From Smittium mucronatum (lineage: Eukaryota > Kickxellomycota > Harpellomycetes > Harpellales > Legeriomycetaceae), in assembly GCA_001953115.1 (NCBI GenBank), contig LSSL01002021.1, positions 1-27,240 of the forward strand: a stretch of DNA of 27,240 nucleotides. The letters are read 5' to 3'. The notes beneath the pieces were generated by a model, which did no database searches, was not told where the DNA came from, and saw only the letters and a program-made list of their open reading frames with translations. Below are positions 24,201 through 27,240 of the stretch, piece by piece. The first letter of the stretch is position 1. Each line of letters opens with the position of its first letter. Both the position numbers and the translations under genes were made by a program.

Positions 24201-24369
24201 TAGCCCTGTTACATTAGAAAGTATACAAAGCAGAGTTAGGGGAGATTCAATTATGGCGGGGGAGATTTCTGGAGGAATGCAGATAAATAGCCTTGAACAA
24301 AAATCTTGTATAAATACCAACCAAAATATCCAGAATGGGGATTTTGGGGCTTTCAATTTTACAAATTAG
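21245..24369 (+). CDS. MADS-box transcription factor, MEF2/Rlm1 class, 1017 aa, two exons
   Basis: Nuclear DNA-binding regulator; MEF2-class proteins bind CTA(A/T)4TAG-type sites as dimers and, in yeasts (Rlm1), act below a MAP kinase. Exon 1 (21245-21265) encodes MGRKKIN. A GT...AG intron (21266-21336) follows, and exon 2 starts at Ile8, restoring an unbroken MADS box (residues 1-57) with RRRNGLIKKAHELSVLCGVK and LIIFD. Residue 23 is Arg where the family nearly always has Lys. The following segment (to about 80) fits a short MEF2-like extension. Residues about 145-184 are acidic, and KKSKKRLSKRAAPPRK (194-209) is a good nuclear localisation signal. The rest is Asn/Ser-rich and probably disordered. 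It has several SP/TP sites (possible MAP kinase targets), five FQ-hydrophobic motifs (three between 416 and 495) and a Lys/Glu/Ser-rich stretch at about 664-765. It is longer than most fungal Rlm1 proteins. The family assignment is firm; the pathway is inference. Confidence 0.93.
21266..21336 (+). other. Spliceosomal intron of the MADS-box gene, 71 bp
   Basis: Donor GTAAAA follows codon 7 exactly (phase 0), and the acceptor is TTTAACAG. TTAAC at 21312-21316, about 20 bases before the acceptor, is a plausible branch site. The interior has a TA dinucleotide run and a T run. Removing it turns a break in the family motif into the expected continuous IKxIxxxRxxxVTF, which is the strongest evidence for it. 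Retaining it would read ...NVKSIY and then low-complexity sequence. Confidence 0.93.
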
Positions 24370-24743
24370 TACAGTAGTAAAAATTTTCGAGAAGATTTTC
24401 TTAAATTTTAACAATTCTCTATCAAAAGGGGGATTATAAGCCCCTTTGGTGGAACCCTTTAAAGAAAAATTCTCAAGATGATCATATCATAACTACTAGG
24501 CTAATGTTATATCATACTGAAAAATTGACCCCTATATTTTTTTACTCTTTAAAAACTTTACTGATTAACAATAAAATATAATTGGGACCAATGTCATTAT
24601 TATTATTTCCATTTTATATCATTATACATTTCTTTGGGTTGCGTAAAAAAAATCAAATATTTTCTATCGTAGGAAATTTTTTTAGGACTTGTTAAAAACC
24701 GGGAGATTAAAATATCAATGAAGATGACTATATAGCTTGATTA
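24370..24743 (+). terminator. 3' flank of the MADS gene with candidate polyadenylation signal
   Basis: AATAAA at 24570-24575, about 200 bases after the stop codon, is the best candidate cleavage signal and is followed by T-rich sequence. The region is AT-rich and otherwise featureless. It ends where the convergent R1 copy B begins, so the gene's transcript need not run into the repeat. Confidence 0.4.
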
Positions 24744-25326
24744 TTTTTTTATAATATAATTTTATTGTGAGATATCGTCATTAAATATTATATCAAAAAG
24801 AGAAAAAGGAATATAGAAAAGACTATTATCATAACTAAAATAAGCTTCTCTGCTAGACTACAGGCTGTATACCTACGATAAAATGATAAAATTCACCAAT
24901 CGAAAGACCCCCCCCCCTGTTATTGTATTCAAGTAGTTTGTATTACTGAGGCTACAACTAGTCATGGATTAAGCTCATTTTCAAAAAAAAAAAAAAGTCC
25001 ATTGAAACGTTAAAGCGCCTAATTATAGCCTATATCTACTGTAATCAATTTCAGTTAGGCTTGTAAGCAAAGATGGGAATTAACGACTTGGCTTTCACAC
25101 AAATGCTTATCATATGCTGAGATTCGTCTGACCACCGAACGCTGGACTCTTGCGAAAAAAATTTTCTCGGGCTATGCCAAACGACTATATCCCTCCTGTT
25201 TAGGGAAGATACTCCTCTGGAATTGCTGTCAATCGAACCATGGCGGCTCTCTCCACTACTACCAACCAATAATGATATAACACCGTGTAAAAATATTGTA
25301 TAGTTACTTTGAAAAGTACACCACTT

Positions 25327-25339
25327 AAGCCCCTAAACC
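25327..25339. repeat. Left 13-bp target-site duplication of nested retroposon
   Basis: AAGCCCCTAAACC directly precedes the 5'-truncated end of the insertion and recurs exactly at 25498-25510. Confidence 0.8.
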
Positions 25340-25497
25340 TTCATTGAAACGATGTACTCGAGGTATGGAGCTGTTAGAGTGGCAGAGGGGAGTCGGTTGA
25401 AAAAAATTTAGAAAAAATTTCATTCTTTTAATTTTTTTAAAGTAGTTTTTATAACTTTTTATTAACTTTAAAATAAATTTCCCGTAAAAAAAAAAAA
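25340..25497 (+). mobile_element. 5'-truncated R1-related retroposon nested in copy B
   Basis: The 158-bp insertion is flanked by a perfect 13-bp direct repeat, AAGCCCCTAAACC, a motif that occurs once in the uninterrupted copy D (as GGTTTAGGGGCTT). Its plus-strand 3' end has AATAAA (25472-25477) about nine bases before an A run (from 25486). Its body resembles R1 from about position 172 on: CGAGGTATGGAGCTG / GTAGGTACGCAGCCG, GGCAGAGG shared exactly, then the T-rich tail. A 3'-terminal fragment with a poly(A) tail and a target duplication of this length is the signature of target-primed reverse transcription. It belongs to a diverged R1 subfamily. It lies antisense to its host copy. Confidence 0.8.
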
Positions 25498-25510
25498 AAG
25501 CCCCTAAACC
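25498..25510. repeat. Right 13-bp target-site duplication of nested retroposon
   Basis: AAGCCCCTAAACC follows the A tail; the first one or two A residues could belong to either the tail or the duplication. The host R1 sequence resumes directly after it (ACGG…). Confidence 0.8.
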
Positions 25511-25555
25511 ACGGAAAAGAATTTCACTCATAGGAAAAATCCATACATCTATTCA

Positions 25556-26740
25556 AAATAACTACTTAAATTATTGAATAAGTGAGAAATTTTTAAATTA
25601 ATTGCTCCATAAGCTTTATATCTATTCAAATGTGTTATTCCCTTGTTTGAAAACTTTAAACTCCTCACTTAGTATAAAAGCGCCTTTCGATTTTATCGGC
25701 CAATTAATTTATTGATTTATGAGCATATTTTCAATTAATCAAAAATCCAATTTGCCCATTGCGTGACCCGCCGAACAGTTGGTTCAGCTTCAACAGTAAT
25801 AATAATATAGAATTTAAATGTTAGGAATGCGATCTTTAATCGACAATAACAGAGAGGAATAATTTTATAAATATTAATAATGTAGTTTTATTTATTTTAT
25901 CAAAAATAAATTAATTGGGCAACCGCACAATACATAAAAAAAAAATCCAATTCGATCCCCGACTTATTTCGCTGTAACTCGAAAAAAATAATTATTTCGA
26001 ATATTTTATCCGTTAAACGTACTTGATTACAATAATTTCCCTAATATACATGTAAAAAAAATGAGCTTGCTTTTCTTAAAATCTCACTTTTCACAAGATA
26101 TTATTTGCTATAAGTCAGTTGATTTCAGCAAATAAAACACTCTATACTACAATTTAACAGTGAAAATGGAAAAAAAGACACTTACCATAATGAAATTGCC
26201 ACAATTTTTTCTTTTCTTTTTTAATTTTGGAATACTAAAGCTTATTTAACTGACCTATAAAAACTCAGCGTATTTACAGTTCCTTGATAATGTAAAGGTT
26301 TTTTGTGTAAAAATCTAGTCCCTAGAATGGTTGCTTGATGTTTCCTTTTTTATTTTTTTATAATTTTTAAACTTTTAAATTGGTAATTATAAATGAAAAA
26401 TAAAATAATACTTGCTTATGAATCTTTATCTTTTTTAAGTGGGGATACTTTCAACTTTTAGTTAATTTTTTTATTAAAAAAATATATAAAATATTCTAAA
26501 ATAATAGGTAAATTAATTTTAATTATATTTTGATGAGCTAATTAGTATTATAAGTTTGACTTTAAATTAAAGAAGCAGTAGAATTTTTTCATAAAAGATC
26601 ACCTCCACAAACTCATATAAAATCTAGATATTAGCCTTTAGGAAAAGGGTAAACTATTTAACAACTTAATTCCTTTTCCTTAGTTCCTTTTTTATATACT
26701 CTTCCCTTTAGCCTCCTTGATTTTCCTATTGTTTCTACAA
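25556..26740. other. AT-rich intergenic DNA between two R1 copies
   Basis: No gene or RNA is visible. GC-richer patches at about 25755-25795 (TTGCCCATTGCGTGACCCGCC) and 25918-25980 stand out, but neither encodes an open stretch of note nor matches R1. The remainder is A/T-run sequence. Confidence 0.5.
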
Positions 26741-27240
26741 GTAAATGTATATTTCAACCCCTAAGAGTGAAATAACTTGCCGTGGTTTAGGGGCTTAATA
26801 GTGTACTTTTCGAAGTACACTAGACTAAAATTTCACGCTGCGTTGTGCTATTCTTGGTTGGGAGTAGTGGAGGTAGCACAAAGCGATTCGGAGGACAGCG
26901 ATTCCAGAGGAGGACCATCTAGAAACAGGAGGAACCGATCGTTTAGCACAGCTGAGACATAGTCTAGTGCACAAGTCCAGCGTTCGACAGTCAGACGGAT
27001 CTCAGCGTCTAACGGTTATTTGTAGGAAAGCCATGTCGATCAAACCCACGTTTGGGTAGGAGCCTAATTTTATTAATCCTGTTAGAAGTAGGCTCTGGCT
27101 AGGGGCTCAATAGCTTCAATGAACAACAGTTCATTGACAAAGAGCTTAATTCATGACTGCATGTAACCTCAGTCATCCAGCCTACTTGAAGCAATGCCAG
27201 GGGGGGTCTTTCGGTTGGTAGATTGAACCCTTTTCCCGTA
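26741..27240 (+). mobile_element. R1 retroposon, 5' part (copy D), cut by window edge
   Basis: This is the 5' part of R1. Similarity to copy B starts near ATGTAT at 26745 and continues through CCTAAGAGTGAAAT, the GGTTTAGGGGCTT motif (26784-26796) and the CpG-containing body. From 27047 it is 193/194 identical to 1-194. A 9-bp stem capped by TTCG (26800-26821, AGTGTACTT / AAGTACACT) is perfect here but decayed in copy B. A 61-codon frame at 26777-26962 ends in an Asp/Ser/Arg-rich stretch; in copy B the same DNA reads in a shifted frame upstream, so coding is not supported. The near identity to copy A shows that the family was active or homogenised recently, unlike copies B and C. Confidence 0.8.

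Larger units (their letters stand above)
24744..25555 (-). mobile_element. R1 retroposon copy B, near full length, diverged
   Basis: Read on the minus strand, this is collinear with the whole R1 unit as seen at 26741-27240 plus 195-341. It contains the start ATGAGTGAAATTCTTTTCCG, the GGTTTAGGGGCTT motif, the GTCCAGCGTTCGG segment, the G-tract followed by TCTTTCGATTGGTG (C10 on the plus strand at 24908-24917), GTAGGTATACAGCC, AATAAA (complement of 24761-24766) and a short A run (complement of 24744-24750). Both this copy and copy D begin at about the same point, which suggests a defined 5' end and a unit of about 650 bp. Several differences from the edge copies are transitions at CpG. It is interrupted by a nested retroposon at 25340-25497 and carries an extra A14 run near 24983-24996. 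No usable ORF is present; the 72-codon frame inside it is not shared intact with copy D. Confidence 0.8.

Noticed and set aside
26777..26962. 61-codon open frame with an Asp/Ser/Arg-rich end in R1 copy D, and its 72-codon counterpart in copy B
   Set aside because: The frames agree only over a short middle part and are shifted elsewhere, so similarity is at the DNA level and not evidence of a protein.
26741..27240. R1 as a solo LTR (TGAAAT...ATACA could be read as TG...CA ends)
   Set aside because: AATAAA followed by an A run at the 3' end, and a nested 5'-truncated copy with a 13-bp duplication, fit target-primed retroposition better.

Overview
The window looks like nuclear DNA of a very AT-rich eukaryote, most likely a fungus. 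The only intact gene I can defend is a spliced MADS-box transcription factor of the MEF2/Rlm1 class, 1017 residues long, with one 71-base GT...AG intron inside the DNA-binding domain. An AT-rich fungal lineage fits the gene-poor, repeat-rich layout and the long Asn/Ser-rich disordered tail. The exact lineage cannot be read from the sequence, and other AT-rich eukaryotes are not excluded.

Layout. 1-341 is the 3' part of a repeat family that I call R1; it ends in AATAAA and an A run. 343 to about 17880 is an extremely AT-rich island without a convincing gene. It holds one GC-richer coding-like fragment (407-646), microsatellites, a 37-bp tandem duplication, a 13-bp perfect hairpin, isolated G or C tracts, and one 64-bp GC-rich patch that resembles a tRNA-derived SINE head. 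Composition then becomes more balanced. About 18380-19411 is an old R1 copy split by a 342-bp Mutator-like MITE with 96-bp terminal inverted repeats and a perfect 9-bp target-site duplication. About 19456-20376 reads like decayed coding sequence. The MADS gene occupies 21245-24369. Downstream, in convergent orientation, lies a collinear but diverged R1 copy (24744 to about 25555, minus strand), which itself received a 5'-truncated R1-related retroposon (25340-25497) with a poly(A) tail and a 13-bp target-site duplication. About 26741-27240 is the 5' part of another R1 copy.

R1 is therefore a dispersed family with at least four copies here: two nearly identical pieces at the window edges (193 of 194 bases shared) and two old copies. 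Its tail structure and the nested copy with its target duplication point to LINE/SINE-type retroposition, not an LTR element. Because both edges stop inside the same repeat, the window may be a contig broken at repeats, or less likely a circular molecule.

The genes form no pathway: one regulatory gene sits between repeat-derived regions. The most informative structures are the two datable insertions, where an R1 copy elsewhere in the window serves as the empty-site reference.
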